A stretch of 64,000 nucleotides of DNA, from NCBI RefSeq assembly GCF_032452875.1, contig NC_083878.1, forward strand, positions 58,075,378 through 58,139,377, in the 5' to 3' direction. The notes under the pieces were generated by a model that made no database searches, was not told the origin of the DNA, and saw only the letters and a list, made by a program, of their open reading frames with translations. The translations under genes and the position numbers were made by a program. Numbering within the stretch: the first letter of the stretch is position 1; each line of letters begins with the position of its first letter. This document shows, piece by piece, positions 1 to 11,965 of this stretch. Source of the DNA: Bos javanicus. Its lineage: Eukaryota > Chordata > Mammalia > Artiodactyla > Bovidae.

Positions 1-180
1 CTTTAATTGAATGTTTTCTTAAATTTTGATTTAACTATCTTTCACCATTACTCTATTTTTCTAACCATATTTTAATTTGGATACATAGTGAAAATCTAAT
101 ATAGTCTCTGATATGCCTCATTTTAAAAATTTATTGAGTTTTTCTTTGTGGTCTAAAGTATAATTACTTTATTATTATTT

Positions 181-285
181 TTTTTTTTAGTTTTCTTTTT
201 TTTTTTTAATTTTATTTTATTTTTAAACTTTACAATATTGTATTAGTTTTGCCAAATATCGAAATGAATCCACCACAGGTGTATA
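181..285 (-). mobile_element. L1 3' end fragment (L1-BT type)
   Basis: A T-rich run is followed by about 90 bases that match the 3' terminus of the longer L1 at 50577-50670 nearly base for base. Only the end of the 3' UTR remains, so this is a severely 5'-truncated minus-strand copy. No ORF2 sequence is present. Confidence 0.8.
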
Positions 286-563
286 ATTACTTTTTTAACT
301 AATAGGCCATGGAAATTAGAAAGGCAAGTTGTAGAGTACATTAATATATAAGTATTTATTCTTTTGACTCTATTCTTTAAACAAATATAGAAAAAATTAT
401 GCTGGATTTATTAAGTTCTCTGAAATCAAACAATATAATCAGCAATATGCTTCTTTTTTATCTTAATAGCATTATCTCAATAATAAAGTGATAAAAATAG
501 TAAATTGTTGAATATATAAGTGCAATTCCATATAATACAATATACTACACATATAATAGCAAA

Positions 564-652
564 CTCCAGTAGATAGTGAAGGACAGGGAAGCCTGGTGTG
601 CTGCAGTCCACGGCGTAGCAAAGAGTCAGACTATGACTGAGCAACAAAACAA
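564..652 (+). mobile_element. BovB 3'-terminal fragment
   Basis: The text around 'gacagggaagcctgg' through 'gactgagcaac' is the 3' end shared by BovB and its SINEs. About 90 bases remain. Without upstream sequence a Bov-A SINE piece cannot be excluded. Confidence 0.65.
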
Positions 653-747
653 TAACAATAATAGAATAATACACAGCCATTAAAACTCATGGTATAAAGA
701 ACATTACTATGAATTTTATTAAGTGAGAAAAGCAGATTGAAAGAGTA

Positions 748-905
748 CACAAATGGGGAGGGAGGTGGTAGGGGGGTTCAGGATGGGGAACATGTGTACA
801 CCCGTGGCGGATTCATGTTGATGTACGGCAAAACCAATACAATACTCTAAAGTAATTAGCCTCCAAGTAAAATAAATAAACTTAAATTTTAAAAAAACAA
901 AAAAC
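748..905 (+). mobile_element. L1-BT 3' UTR end with A-rich tail
   Basis: A G-rich run (ggggagggaggtgg) is followed by the bovine L1 3' terminus and an A-rich tail near 886-905. It is the plus-strand counterpart of 50577-50720. It contains no coding sequence. Confidence 0.8.
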
Positions 906-1255
906 AATGCTTCTTGCTTTTCTTTGTAATACCCCAAAGTATGGGTAACACATTTAGTCACACTACCTGAAATTTTAATTTGAGAACAGTATATGATAGC
1001 AACTATGTAAGCAACAGTGTAATATAATTTCAGGAAATGAAATGTGATTCTTTCTTTGTCTCTTCTTTCTTCCTTTTCTCCTCCACCTCTTCCTTCTATT
1101 TTTCATTATTGATGGAGGAAAGGAGAATGATTTGAATTTATCAATGATAAAGAAATCAGGAAGACAGTGGCACAAAGATCTTATTCTGAATCCATTGAAA
1201 TGAGATGTATGATAAGTACATTTAACTAAGATTCTTAGGGGAAGGTTCAACTCTC
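906..1255. other. No recognised feature
   Basis: AT-rich sequence with a pyrimidine-rich patch near 1050-1100. I recognise no gene or repeat family. Confidence 0.5.
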
Positions 1256-1530
1256 CACTGGAAAAGGAAATGGCAACCCACTCCAGTATTCCTGCCTAGA
1301 GAATCCTGTGGACAGAGGAGCCTGGTGAGCCTCTGTGCATAGGGTCGCACAGAGTCGGACACGAATGAAGCGACTTAGCATGCATGCATGCTTTGGAGAA
1401 GGAAATGGCAACCCTCTCCAGTATTCTTTCTGGAGAATCCCAGGGATGGAGGAGCCTGATGGGCTGCTATCTGTGGGGTTGCACAGCGTTGGACATGACT
1501 GAAGCAACTTAGCAGCAGCAGCAGCAAATC
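1256..1530 (+). mobile_element. Bov-tA2-type SINE, two monomers
   Basis: Two copies of the 'ggcaaccc...tccagtattc' body lie head to tail, near 1260-1375 and 1395-1510. They end in the (AGC)n tail typical of this subfamily. A clear flanking duplication was not found. Confidence 0.85.
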
Positions 1531-1611
1531 TCCATTAGTGCAAAATTTGAAACAATATGAGACTATTTTTAGGACTTGAGAAAGGATAGAGAAGAAGACA
1601 ATGTGCTGTGT

Positions 1612-1829
1612 GGTGTGCTGCGCTTAGTCTCTCAATCATGTCAGACTCTTTGAGACCCCATGGACTGTAGCCTGCCAGGCTCCTCTGCTCATGGGGATTC
1701 TCCAGGCAAGAATACTGGAATGGGTTGCCATGCCCTCCTTCAGGGAATCTTCCCAACCCAGAGATTGAATTCAGGTCTCCCACATTTGCAGGCAGATTCT
1801 TTACTGTCTGAGCCACGAGGGAAGCCAAA
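1612..1829 (-). mobile_element. Bov-tA SINE
   Basis: On the minus strand it reads from the tRNA-derived head ('gcttccctcgtggctcag', right end) to the BovB-like body and tail (left end). Head and body are both near full length. Confidence 0.88.
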
Positions 1830-1863
1830 CCTTGAGGGTATTACCTTTTAATCATTTATTGTT

Positions 1864-2603
1864 TCAGCTGTGTCCTACTTTTGTGACCCCACGGACTGCA
1901 GCACGCCAGACTTCCCTGTCCTTCACCATCTCCGGGAGTTGTTCAAATTCATGTCCACTGAGTCAGTGATGCCATCCAACAATCTCATCCTCTGTTGTCC
2001 CCTTCTCCTCCTGCCCTCAACATTTCCTGGCTTCAGGGTGTTTTCCAGTGAGTCAGCTCTTCACATCAGTTGGCCAAATTATTAGAGTTTCAACTTCACC
2101 ATCAGTCCTTCTAATGAATATTCAAGGTTGATTTCCTTTAGGATCGACTGGTTGGATCTCCTTGCAGTCCAAGGGACTCTCAAGAGTCTTCTCCAGCACC
2201 GTATTTCAAAGCCATGAATTCTGCAGCACTCAGCCTTTTTTATTGTCCAACTCTCACATCCATACATGACTACTGGAAAAGCCATAGTTTTGACTAGACA
2301 GACTTTTGTAGGCAAAGTAATATCTCTGCTTTTTAATATGCTGTCTAGGGTTTTCACAGCTTTTCTCCCAAAGAGCAAACATCTTTTAATGTCATGGCTG
2401 CAGTCACCATCCACAGTGATTTTGGAGCCCAAGAAAATAATGTCTGTCACTGTTTCCATTGTTTCTTCATCTATTTGCCATGAATTGATGGTACGAAATT
2501 CCATGATCTTAGGTTTTTGAATGCTGAATTTTAAGCCAGTTTTTTAACTCTCCTCTTTAACCTTTATCAAGAGGTTCTCAATTCCTCTTTGCTTTGGTAG
2601 ATG
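1864..2603 (-). mobile_element. BovB 3' fragment with reverse transcriptase C-terminal part
   Basis: The minus strand encodes an open piece (2082-2504, about 140 residues) with the BovB stretches GSKIT, LPTKVCLVK, MYGCESWTIKK and [21 protein letters not shown], which lie C-terminal to the reverse transcriptase core. The 3' tail lies at the left end. The copy is 5'-truncated and lacks the catalytic motif and the endonuclease. Confidence 0.9.
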
Positions 2604-2862
2604 TAAAGTGACATACAAGGATTAATGTGAAGAATCTAAGATGTTACTAGGAGTGAGGGAGCTTTCCTGAGACTGACATGACAGGATAAATTTTATTAAA
2701 AACAATTAGCCATTTTATGCAGGGAGGTTGCTGTGCTTGGGTAAATGTGTAAGGGGAAGTGGACACCTAGAGCTCTCTTTTATTACAATGACTGGGTAGA
2801 ATTCAGCAAGAACTATTCTTTGATTCCATGTGATATTTCATGCTCACTCCTGGTTGAAATCT

Positions 2863-3033
2863 AGGGCCTTCCCAGGTACAGTTTTCATCCCTGGGTTGGA
2901 AGAGTCCTCTGGAGGAGGGCATGGCAATCAATCCCAGTATTCTTGGCTGGAGAATCTCATGCACAGAGGAGCCTGGCAGGCTGCAGTCAACAGGGTTGCA
3001 AGGAGTTGGAAACAACTGAAGTGACTTGGTAGA
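2863..3033 (+). mobile_element. Bov-tA SINE, diverged
   Basis: A shortened tRNA-like head ('gccttcccaggta', then 'catccctgggttgg') is followed by the body up to 'acaactgaagtgact'. The middle of the head is deleted. Confidence 0.8.
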
Positions 3034-3806
3034 GGGCAATCCACTGAGTGAAATACGAGTGATCTTATTCCAGACATGTATACACTATCTTGATGGCTTG
3101 TGGAACTCTGGAGAAGCTAGGTGTTACATCAATGACATATGTAAAACTCTTCCTGTTATTGATAGTTAAGTTGGACCTATATATATGTGTATGTGCATGT
3201 GTGAAAATATATACAGATTTGTACTCTTTCTGTTTTGTTAGATTCCAAAAGTGATGTACTGAAAGCCCCTTTCGCCTTTCTTTTATTAGAAAATGTCCAA
3301 TTTATTCCTTGTGTTTTCTTCCACATGCCTTTTAGCTTTGTTGAGCTTACATTTATTAAGAATTTGAATGCACTTGCTGAAGCTGAATGGTCTATAGACT
3401 TTGTACCTCATGAATATGTGGAATTAACATTTCAGAGAAACCACTAATGTTTTTGAATCCCTATTGAAACACTTCTGTGTACTCAGTCCTTAAAAAGAAT
3501 AATTTGTCATCTTTCTTTTTTTTGTTGTTTTTTTGTCTTCCATTATTGTAACTGAATCTATTGCTTACATATTTTAATATTCTGTGGGTGTGGAAGTTAC
3601 ATTTGAAGTTGGGCATAATAAAACTCTTATTTTCTTATAGAATATTTGGATACACTTACAAATTATTCAGAGGGAAAGCATTTTTTATTTATGTTTTTTA
3701 ATGCCAGGGAATTTTTCTCCAATTTTTCACCTTTATGGAGGTAAAGTTTCCCCTGGACTTCATTCTTGCTTTAAAACACCCAATTGGGAAATATTAGATT
3801 GACAAG
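3034..3806. other. No recognised feature
   Basis: AT-rich sequence. Open frames such as 3235-3447 are short and have no recognisable motif. A short T/A-rich dinucleotide patch lies near 3178-3212. Confidence 0.5.
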
Positions 3807-4018
3807 CACTCCCTGGTGGCTCAGAGGTTAAAGCGTCTGCCTGGAAGGTGGAAGACCTGGGTTCGATCCCTGGGTCGGGAAGATCCCCTGGAGAAGGAAA
3901 TGGCAACCCACTCCAGTACTCTTGCATGGAGAATCCCATGGAGAGAGGAGCCTTGTGGGCTACAGTCCATGGGGTTGTAAAGAGTTGGACACGACTGACC
4001 GACTTCACTTTCACTTAT
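3807..4018 (+). mobile_element. Bov-tA SINE
   Basis: The tRNA-like head carries a B-box-like 'gggttcgatccc' at about 3859. It is followed by an intact body ending 'gactgaccgacttcactttcactt'-type tail sequence. This is one of the least diverged monomers in the window. Confidence 0.92.
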
Positions 4019-4576
4019 TCGGTAAACAAATATTAAAAAAAGCTATGCTTGTGCTAGACATAATTTTCCTTGTTAAAAAGTATAATTTATTCATCAATTC
4101 ATCAAATATGTATTCTGTTTATACTATGTGTTGAGAGTTTTTAGTGTCTGGAATGTAACATAAAATAAAGCAATTTATAATTCTTGCTTAGTATGTACTT
4201 TATATTGATAATGGTGAGATAAGGTGGAATGGGGGAAAGATAGAAAATAAATATAAAATAAATGCAAAACTAAATCCAATGGTATGTTAGAATATGAAAA
4301 CATTATGGAAAAGTATAGTGCATTGAAACGAATGAGTTTGGGGATAAAAAGTGGGTTAGCTGTGGGGAAGAACTCACTAATCAGGTGATGGGCATACAAA
4401 TAGTGGGAGGAAGAGGGAACAACCACTGCATAATGCCTAAGTTGGGATATGACCTACGTGCTTAAGAAATAACAGAGAAGTCATTCTGTCAGAAACTACA
4501 TCAGTAAGACAGAAAGAAGTAAAGTCAGAGAGGTAATAGAGGTCAAATAATTTAGAGCATGTATAAAATATTTTTA
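4019..4576. other. No recognised feature
   Basis: AT-rich unique-looking sequence between two SINEs. No coding or repeat signature was recognised. Confidence 0.5.
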
Positions 4577-4785
4577 GGGCTTCCCTTGTGGATCAGACAG
4601 TAAAGAATCTGCCTGAAATGCATGAGAGTGGGTTCAATCCCTGGGTTAGAAATATCCCCTGGAGAAGGGAATGCCTACCTAATCCAGTATTCTTGCCTGG
4701 AGAATTCCATAGACAGAGGAGCCTGGTGATCTACAGTCTGTAAGGTAACAAAGAGTCAGACATGACTAATTAACACAACAAGCTA
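4577..4785 (+). mobile_element. Bov-tA SINE
   Basis: Head 'gggcttcccttgtgg' at 4577, B-box-like 'gggttcaatccc' at about 4630, and body to about 4785. Moderately diverged. Confidence 0.9.
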
Positions 4786-5168
4786 TTTTAAAGATTTTCA
4801 GTTGTTCTGAGTTAAAAAAAAAATTGAATAGTTTGAATAAGAAACTAGCCTGACTTCTGCTCTGACAGTAGAATGTTTGGGGCAATGGTTGAAGCAGAAA
4901 GATAAATCTGGTGGCTATTGTATAAATTGATACTGAGAGAAAAATGGCTTTGATCAGAGTTCTACTGATGTAGATAATAGTCATACTATAATGTATTTTT
5001 AAAGTAAACCCAACATGATTTTTTGGCAGATTAGATGTAAGAGAAATAGAAGAGCCAAAAATGACTGAAACACTCTGTCCTTAAGTTGTCAACAGTTGGG
5101 GTAGAAAACACTGTATTGTGTGCAGGGTGTGTGTGGGGAGGTGGGTGGGCATGGATATTAAGATATCT
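4786..5168. other. No recognised feature
   Basis: AT-rich sequence. A GT/GGG-rich patch lies near 5118-5150. Nothing else was recognised. Confidence 0.5.
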
Positions 5169-5180
5169 ATAAGATATCTT

Positions 5181-5364
5181 GGGCTTCCCCGATAGCTCAG
5201 TTGGTAAAGAATCCACCTGCAATGCAGGAGACCCTGTTTCAGTTCCTGGGTTAGGAAGATCACTTGGAGAAGGGAAAGGTTATCCACTCCAATATTCTGG
5301 CCGGGAGAATTCCATGGAGTGGCAAACAGTCGGACACGACTGAGCAACTTTCACTGTCACTTTC
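5181..5364 (+). mobile_element. Bov-tA SINE with target duplication
   Basis: Head and body are both present. A perfect 12-bp duplication, ataagatatctt, flanks it at 5169-5180 and 5365-5376, which fixes both ends of the insertion. Confidence 0.93.
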
Positions 5365-5611
5365 ATAAGATATCTTAGTGGAGATATAAGTAGGCAGTTA
5401 GATATAAGCATCTGGATTTAAGGAGAGAGAACTGGCCTAAAGATAAAACTCTGAGATTACTGGCACATATTTGATTATAAATATTTATAAATATCTTACA
5501 AATATTTGATTCAACTGAATAAAATGATGTTCTACTGAATATGGACCGAAAAGAGAAGAAGACCAAAGACTGACTTCTAAAATGCACAATATTAAGAAGC
5601 TGGTAACAGGA

Positions 5612-6796
5612 AAAGGATGTTCAAGCTGGTTTTAGAAAAGGCAGAGGAACCAGAGATTAAATTGCCAACATCCGATGGATCATGGAAAAAGCAAGAGAGT
5701 TCCAGAAAAACATCTAACTGCTTTATTGACTATGCCAAAGCCTTTGACTGTGTGGATCACAATAAACTGTGGAAAATTCTGAAAGAGATGGGAATACCAG
5801 ACCACCTGACCTGCCTCTTGAGAAATCTGTATGCAGGTCAGGAAGCAACAGTTAGAACTGGACATGGAACAACAGACTGGTTCCAAATAGGAAAAGGAGT
5901 ACATCATGAGAAACGCTGGACTGGAAGAAACACAAGCTGGAATCAAGATTGCCGGGAGAAATATCAATAACCTCAGATATGCAGATGACACCATCCTTAT
6001 ATGAAAGTGAAGAGGAACTAAAAAGCCTCTTGATGAAAGTGAAGAGGAACTAAAAAGCCTCTTGATGAAAGTGAAAGTGGAGAGTGAAAAAGTTGGCTTA
6101 AAGCTCAACATTCAGAAAACAAAGATCATGGCATCCATTCCCATCACTTCATGGGAAATGGATGGGGAAACAGTGGAAACAGTGTCAGACTTTATTTTGG
6201 GGGGCTCCAAAATCACTGCAGATGGTGCCTACAGCCATGAAATTAAAAGACGCTTACTCCTTGGAAGGAAAATTATGACCAACCTAGATAGCATATTCAA
6301 AAGCAGAGACATTACTTTGCCAACAAAGGTCTGTCTAGTCAAGGCTATGATTTTTCCTGTGGTCATGTATGGATGTGAGAGTTGGACTGTGAAGAAGGCT
6401 GAGTGCCAAAGAATTGATGCTTTTGAACTGTGGTGTTGGAGAAGACTCTTGAGAGTCCCTTGGACTGCAAGGAGACCCAACCAGTCCATTCTGAAGGAGA
6501 TCAGCCCTGGGATTTCTTTGGAGGGAATGATGCTGAAGCTGAAACTCCAGTACTTTGGCCACCTCATGTGAAGAGTTGACTCATTGGAAAAGACTCTGAT
6601 GCTGGGAGGGATTGGGGCCAGGAGGAGAAGGGGATGACAGAGGATGAGATGGCTGGATGGCATCACTGACTCGATGGATGTGAGTCTGAGTGAACTCCGG
6701 GAGTTGGTGATGGACAGGGAGGCCTGGCATGCTGTGATTCATGGGGTCACAAAGAGTCAGACACGACTGAGTGACTGAACTCAACTGAACAGGAAA
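5612..6796 (+). mobile_element. BovB LINE, 5'-truncated, with deletion and tandem duplication
   Basis: It starts in the reverse transcriptase palm ('caagctggttttagaaaagg'). The frame includes DYAKAFDCVDHNKLWKIL and GIPDHLTCLLRNLYAGQEATVRTGHG. A 50-bp deletion at 5897-5906, judged against the copy at 12625-12684, shifts the frame. A 32-bp unit is doubled at 6001-6064. A second open piece (6062-6571) carries the C-terminal region, and the 3' tail ends near 6796. It is dead as an autonomous element. Confidence 0.95.
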
Positions 6797-7081
6797 AGGA
6801 ATCAACACATATCCCTGACTAGTAAAGTAAAGAAGAAAAGAGTTATGTGATATCTTGGAAGCCAACTGAAAGTTAAAGGAGAAGGAGGATTTCATAATTA
6901 CTTAAAAGTACTCTTAAAAGTACCTTAGATAAAATTTAAGAATGATAGTAACAGAAAAAACAAATTAAGATAGCACATAGGAGCCTCACAGTAGGAGGTA
7001 TAGGGGGCAGGACAGTGGAGAGGAAAACATGAGGATCTCTTATCCAGAGAGATCAACATGAAATTTCTTTGGAACTAGTCT

Positions 7082-7344
7082 GCTGCTGCTGCTGCTGCTG
7101 CTAAGTCGCTTCAGTTGTGTCTGACTCTGTGCGACCCCATAGATGGCAGCCCACCAGGCTCCCCCATCCCTGGGATTCTCCAGTTGCCACTTCCTTCTCC
7201 AATGCATGAAAGTGAAAAGTGAAAGTGAAGTTGCTCAGTCATGTCCGACTCTTAGCGACCTCATGGACTGCAGCCTACCAGGCTCCTCCATCCACGGGAT
7301 TTTCTAGGCAGGAGTACTGGAGTGAGTTGCCATTGCCTTCTCTG
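7082..7344 (-). mobile_element. Bov-tA2 SINE dimer
   Basis: The (CTG)n at the left is the complement of the (AGC)n tail. Two body monomers follow on the minus strand. Flanks ggaactagtct (7071-7081) and ggacctagtct (7345-7355) form a target duplication with one mismatch. Confidence 0.9.
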
Positions 7345-7355
7345 GGACCTAGTCT

Positions 7356-8042
7356 AGAGGTACCTAAATTCTTAGTCCTTAGGGAAATTAGACCTTTGAC
7401 TGCCTAATGTCTCCATTCTTGGTGGTCCTGATTTTTATTATTATTTTTTTAATCTAGTTAGGCTGTATGTGTCTGCCTCCCAACTCTCTGGCAGTGAATC
7501 TCTCATTTTCCTTCAGCACTTAGGAAGAAGAATCATTATTAAATGAAGGATTTCTTTGTAGCAAATTCTAGAATTTTGTTACACCAATTTTTGAAAGAGA
7601 GCCAGTTTTGTGTGTTTAAAACTCAAATTTCTCCATGCTATCTTCATTTCTGAAAACATAGCATATGACAACATGATTTGGCAGAAATCATGACGTTTGA
7701 TCACTGTTATTAATAAAATTTCTAAAATTCTTTCTATTTCCCTTCAACAAATGCAACTTGAGTTTTGAGTTGGATCAAACTTTCTTGAGGTCTGTAATTT
7801 AATTTGTAAATTAAGGAAACTGATTTGTGTGAGATAAAAGATAACACCTGAGAAAGCACTTTCTAGCAAATTTCAGGGCCCACAACTTAGCAAATCAGTT
7901 GATATAAATTATTATATCAATAGATTTTTTTAAATTATATAATATTATTTGACAAAACTCATGATTTATTCATGATAAAAAGGAAAAAAAAACACTCAGG
8001 GGAAAAATAGAGGATAATATGAGGGATTTTATTTTAAAATCT

Positions 8043-8046
<4 letters not shown>
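7356..8046. other. No recognised feature
   Basis: AT-rich sequence without a recognised repeat or coding signal. Confidence 0.5.

Positions 8047-8074
<28 letters not shown>
8047..8074. repeat. (AT)14 microsatellite
   Basis: 28 uninterrupted bases of AT. The length is likely to vary between individuals. Confidence 0.97.
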
Positions 8075-8077
<3 letters not shown>

Positions 8078-8084
8078 ATATCAT

Positions 8085-9700
8085 GCTTAATAGTGAGAAC
8101 CTGGGTATTTTGTTCTTAACACTTGGAAGAAAGCAAGGATGTCCTTCTCCACTACTCTCATTCAACATTCAAAATATACTAGAAGTTCTAGTTAATGCAA
8201 TGTGACAAAAACTGAAAATAAATAATAGAAGGTATAAAGAATGGAAAGGAAGAAATAAAACAACAGATATTCGCAGATGACATTGTGGCCAATGTAGGAA
8301 AGTCCAAAGAATCATCATGAAGAACAATAAAAACTCATGAAAATAATATGCACTTAAAGTAGGTTCATTGGATATAAACATAAAATACAAAAGTCAATTG
8401 CTTTTTCATATACTATTAATGAACAACTGAAAAATGAAATTAAAAGCACAGCACCATTTGCACTAGTACCAAAACAAAACAAGTACTTAAATGAAAATTT
8501 ATAAAATATGCATGTGAGATGACAAAATACACATGAAAAAAATCAAAGAAGTTTTAAATAAATGGATATTCTCTAATCATGAATAAAATACCAAACATTA
8601 AGAAGTTAATTATTTGATTCAAAGCAAAGCCAAGTAAAATTGTAGCAAGTTATTCATTCATATCAATACTGATTCTGAAGTTTGTTTGAAAAAGCAAGAT
8701 AAGTTGAATAGCCAATACTGTTAAAGCAGAACAAAGTTTGATGACTGACACTGCTCAATTTAAAAACCTAAAACAGCATAGTGCTGGTGAAAGATTATAC
8801 ACATAGATCAATGGAACATAATAGAAAACACAGAGACAGACCTACACAAGTATAGTCAATCGATCCTTAAACAGGAATAATGTCAATATAATAGAGAAAG
8901 GATGGTTTCTTTCCAACTAATAATGCTGAACACTGGGATATTCATACATTAAAAAATGAACAAAGTCACAGACCTTACATCTTAAAAAATTAACTCTAAT
9001 TGGATTGTAGACCTAAATTTTAAAACTTCTTGACAGCAGCATAGAATAAAATGCGTAACTTAGATTTGATGAAAAGATTTTAAATACTAGGGCTTCCCAG
9101 GTGGCACTAGTGGTAAAGAGCTTATCTGCCAGTGCAGGAGACATAAGAAAGGCAAGTTTGATCCTTAGATCAGGAAGATCCCCTGGAGAAGGGCATAACA
9201 ACCCATCCCAGTATTTTCATCTGGAAAACTGGAATATCCCATGGATAGAAGAGCCTGGTGGGCTACAATCCGTAGGGTCACAAAAAGTCAGACATGACTG
9301 AACACAAGCATGTGTTTTTAAATACTAAAATAAAAAGATGGTAAACAGATTAATGGTTACTAGATGTATATGGGGTAAAATGAACAGGTAAAGCACAGAG
9401 GATGTTTTAGGGTGATGACTGTATTTTTTATTAAAGCATAATTAAGCATTTGTCAAAACTCACATAACATTACCACATGAAATATAAACATACTGTATGC
9501 ATAATTATAGAGTTCTGATGATCCTAGGAGGGAAGGCAAAATGTGACCAGAAAAACAAAATGTGTTAGAAATATAGTAACTGACATCAATAAAGGAATTG
9601 GAGGAATAAGATGTAGATCTAAATAATGTTGGAAATCAATGAAATAGTTAAGACTAAAGCAAAAGGAATTTATATAAGCATTATATCTACTTCAAAGATG
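8085..9700 (+). mobile_element. Old L1 (L1M type): ORF2 remnant and 3' UTR
   Basis: The left part, from 'gaaagcaaggatgtcc' to 'ttcgcagatgacattgtg', is a decayed L1 reverse transcriptase region with an FADD-like codon run. After the SINE at 9090-9315, the text 'aggtaaagcacagaggatgtttt' (about 9386 on) resembles the 3' UTR of old mammalian L1s. Many stops are present. The right limit is uncertain. Confidence 0.75.
9090..9315 (+). mobile_element. Bov-tA SINE with target duplication, inside L1
   Basis: Perfect 12-bp duplications, ttttaaatacta, lie at 9078-9089 and 9316-9327. The head is of the 'ggtggcactagtggtaaag' variant. The SINE splits the L1 and is therefore younger. Confidence 0.93.
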
Positions 9701-10212
9701 TATTCTGCTGGAGTTATGAATTGAAAATTCTGAAGTTACTCTACATGTATGATTTGAACAATTAAGCAAATAGTGTCAGATGGTGGGAACCATGTTTATT
9801 AATGCTGATCTAGAAGATTACAGATAAATAAGAGGTGGAGCTTAGAATAATCCATGAGATAATGGATTAGACTTGGAGCATTGATATAAACTCATGTTTA
9901 GTTTAATATCTGTGTAGATAGTTAAATATAAAAATATTTATGGGTATTTATATACACAGGTTAGTATATATACTTGTATTTTCTTGCTCTGACAGCTGCT
10001 TTAGATGAGATAATATATCAGTATCAATGAGCACAGATTGCATCCATAATGAATAAATTATTCAAAATCTAATAAATTATTTAATAAAAAGAACTGTTCG
10101 TTGTTCTAATATTAGAGAAGAAATATACAAGACAATCCTGAAGCATCTTGTGACATCATCTTCTAAATGTCAGAAACTAAGAAAGTACTCAATACATATT
10201 AGTCATTTTTCA
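9701..10212. other. No recognised feature
   Basis: AT-rich sequence. It may include more of the old L1, but I cannot support that. Confidence 0.4.
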
Positions 10213-11318
10213 TTGCTGAGTTGCTAAGTCATGTCCCACTCCTTGCAACACCAAGGACCGCAGCAGGTTAGGTTCTCCTGTCCTTCACTATCTTCCAGGG
10301 TTTGCTCATATTCATTTCCATTGAGTTAGTGATGTTATCTAACTATCTTATCCTCTGACACCCACTTATCTTTTTGCCTTCAATCTTTCACAGCATCAAG
10401 GTATTTTCTAATGAGTCAGCTCTCCGCATCAGGTAGCCAAAGTATTGGAGCTTCGGTGTCAACATCAGTCCTTCCAATGTATATTCAGGGTTGATTACCT
10501 TTAGGCTTGACTGGTTTGATCTCCTTGCTGCCCAAGGGACTCTCATAAGTCTTCTCCAGCATCACAAGTTAAGAGCATCAATTCTTCTGCACTCAGCCTT
10601 CTTTATGGTCCAACTCTCACATCTGTAAATGACTACCAAAAGAACCATAGCTTTGAGTATACCGACTTGGTAGGCAAAGTGAGATCTCTGTTTTTTAATA
10701 TGCTCTCTAGGTTTCTCACAGTTTTCCTTTCAATGAGCAAATGTCTTTTAATTTCATGGGTATAGTCAAATTCAGTGGTGATATTGGAGCCCAAGAAAGT
10801 AAATTCTGGCACTGTTTCCACTTTTTCCCCTTCTGTTCTTCATGAAGTGATAGGACCAGCTGCTCTGATCTTAGTTTTTTGAATGTTGAATTTTAAGTCA
10901 TCTGTTTCACTCTCTTTTATCATTATCAAGAGGCTCTTTAATTCCTCTTTACTTTCTGCCATTAGAGTGGTATCATCTGAATATCTGAGGTTGTTGATAT
11001 TTCTCCTGGCAATCTTGATTTCAGCTGATGATTCGTCCAGCCTGGCATTTAACTCTGTATATAAGTTAAAGAAGCAGGGTGACAATATATAGCCTTGGCA
11101 TACTCCTTTCCCAACTAGGAACCAGTTGATTTTTCTGTGTCCCATTTTAACTGTTGCTTCTTGACTGGTATACAGGTTTTTCTGGAGACAAGTAAGGTGG
11201 TCTGGTATTCTCGTCACTTTAAGAATTTTCCAGTTTGTTGTGATCCACACAGTCAAAGGCTTTAGTGTAGTCAATGAACTAGAAGTAGATGTTTTTCTAG
11301 AACTCCTTTGCTTTCTCT

Positions 11319-11648
11319 TTTTAAAATTAACTTATTTAATTGGAGACTAATTACTTTACAATATTGTGGTGGTTTTTGCCATACATGGACATGAATCATT
11401 CATGAGTGTACATGTGTCCCCCAACCCTAAACCTCTTTCCCACTTTCATCCCCACCCCATCCCTCTGGGTTGTCCCAGAACACCAACTTGAATGCTTTGC
11501 TTCTTACATCAAACTTGCACTGGTCATCTATTTTACATATGGTAATAGACATGTTTCAGTGCAATTCTCTCAAACCATCCCACCCTCACCTTCTCTCACA
11601 GAGTCCAAAATTCTATTCTTTACATCTGTATCTCTTTTACTTTCTTGC
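11319..11648 (-). mobile_element. L1 3' UTR inserted in BovB
   Basis: T/A-rich tail at the left, then 'ttactttacaatattgtgg' and the pyrimidine-rich bovine L1 3' UTR in minus orientation, as at 50600-50890. BovB text resumes at 'gtcggcaatttg' (about 11669). Exact ends and a target duplication are unclear. Confidence 0.8.
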
Positions 11649-11716
11649 ATCCTTTTCTTTTTTCACAATTCAATGAATGTCGGCAATTTGACTTTTGGTT
11701 CCCCTACCTCTTATAG

Positions 11717-11965
11717 CTCTGAAACTCCAGTAATTTGGCCACCTCATGCAAAGAGTTGACTCATTGGAAAAGACTCTGATGCTGGGAGGGATTAGGGATA
11801 GGAGAAGGGGACAACAGAGGATGAGATGGCTGGATGGCATCACTGACTCAGTGGACGTGAGTTTGAGTGAACTCTGGGAGATGGTGATGGGCAGGGAGGC
11901 CTGGCGTGCTGCGATTCATGGGGTCACAAAGAGTCGGACATGACTGAGTGACTGAACTGAACTGA
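11717..11965 (+). mobile_element. Short 5'-truncated BovB with target duplication
   Basis: The last 249 bases of BovB, ending in the 'gaactgaactgaa' tail, are flanked by a perfect 11-bp duplication, acctcttatag, at 11706-11716 and 11966-11976. It lies in the older minus-strand BovB. Confidence 0.93.

Noticed and set aside
3807..4018. tRNA gene suggested by the B-box-like motif
   Set aside because: The tRNA-like part is the head of a Bov-tA SINE. It does not fold as a full tRNA here, and the same head recurs in over ten copies.
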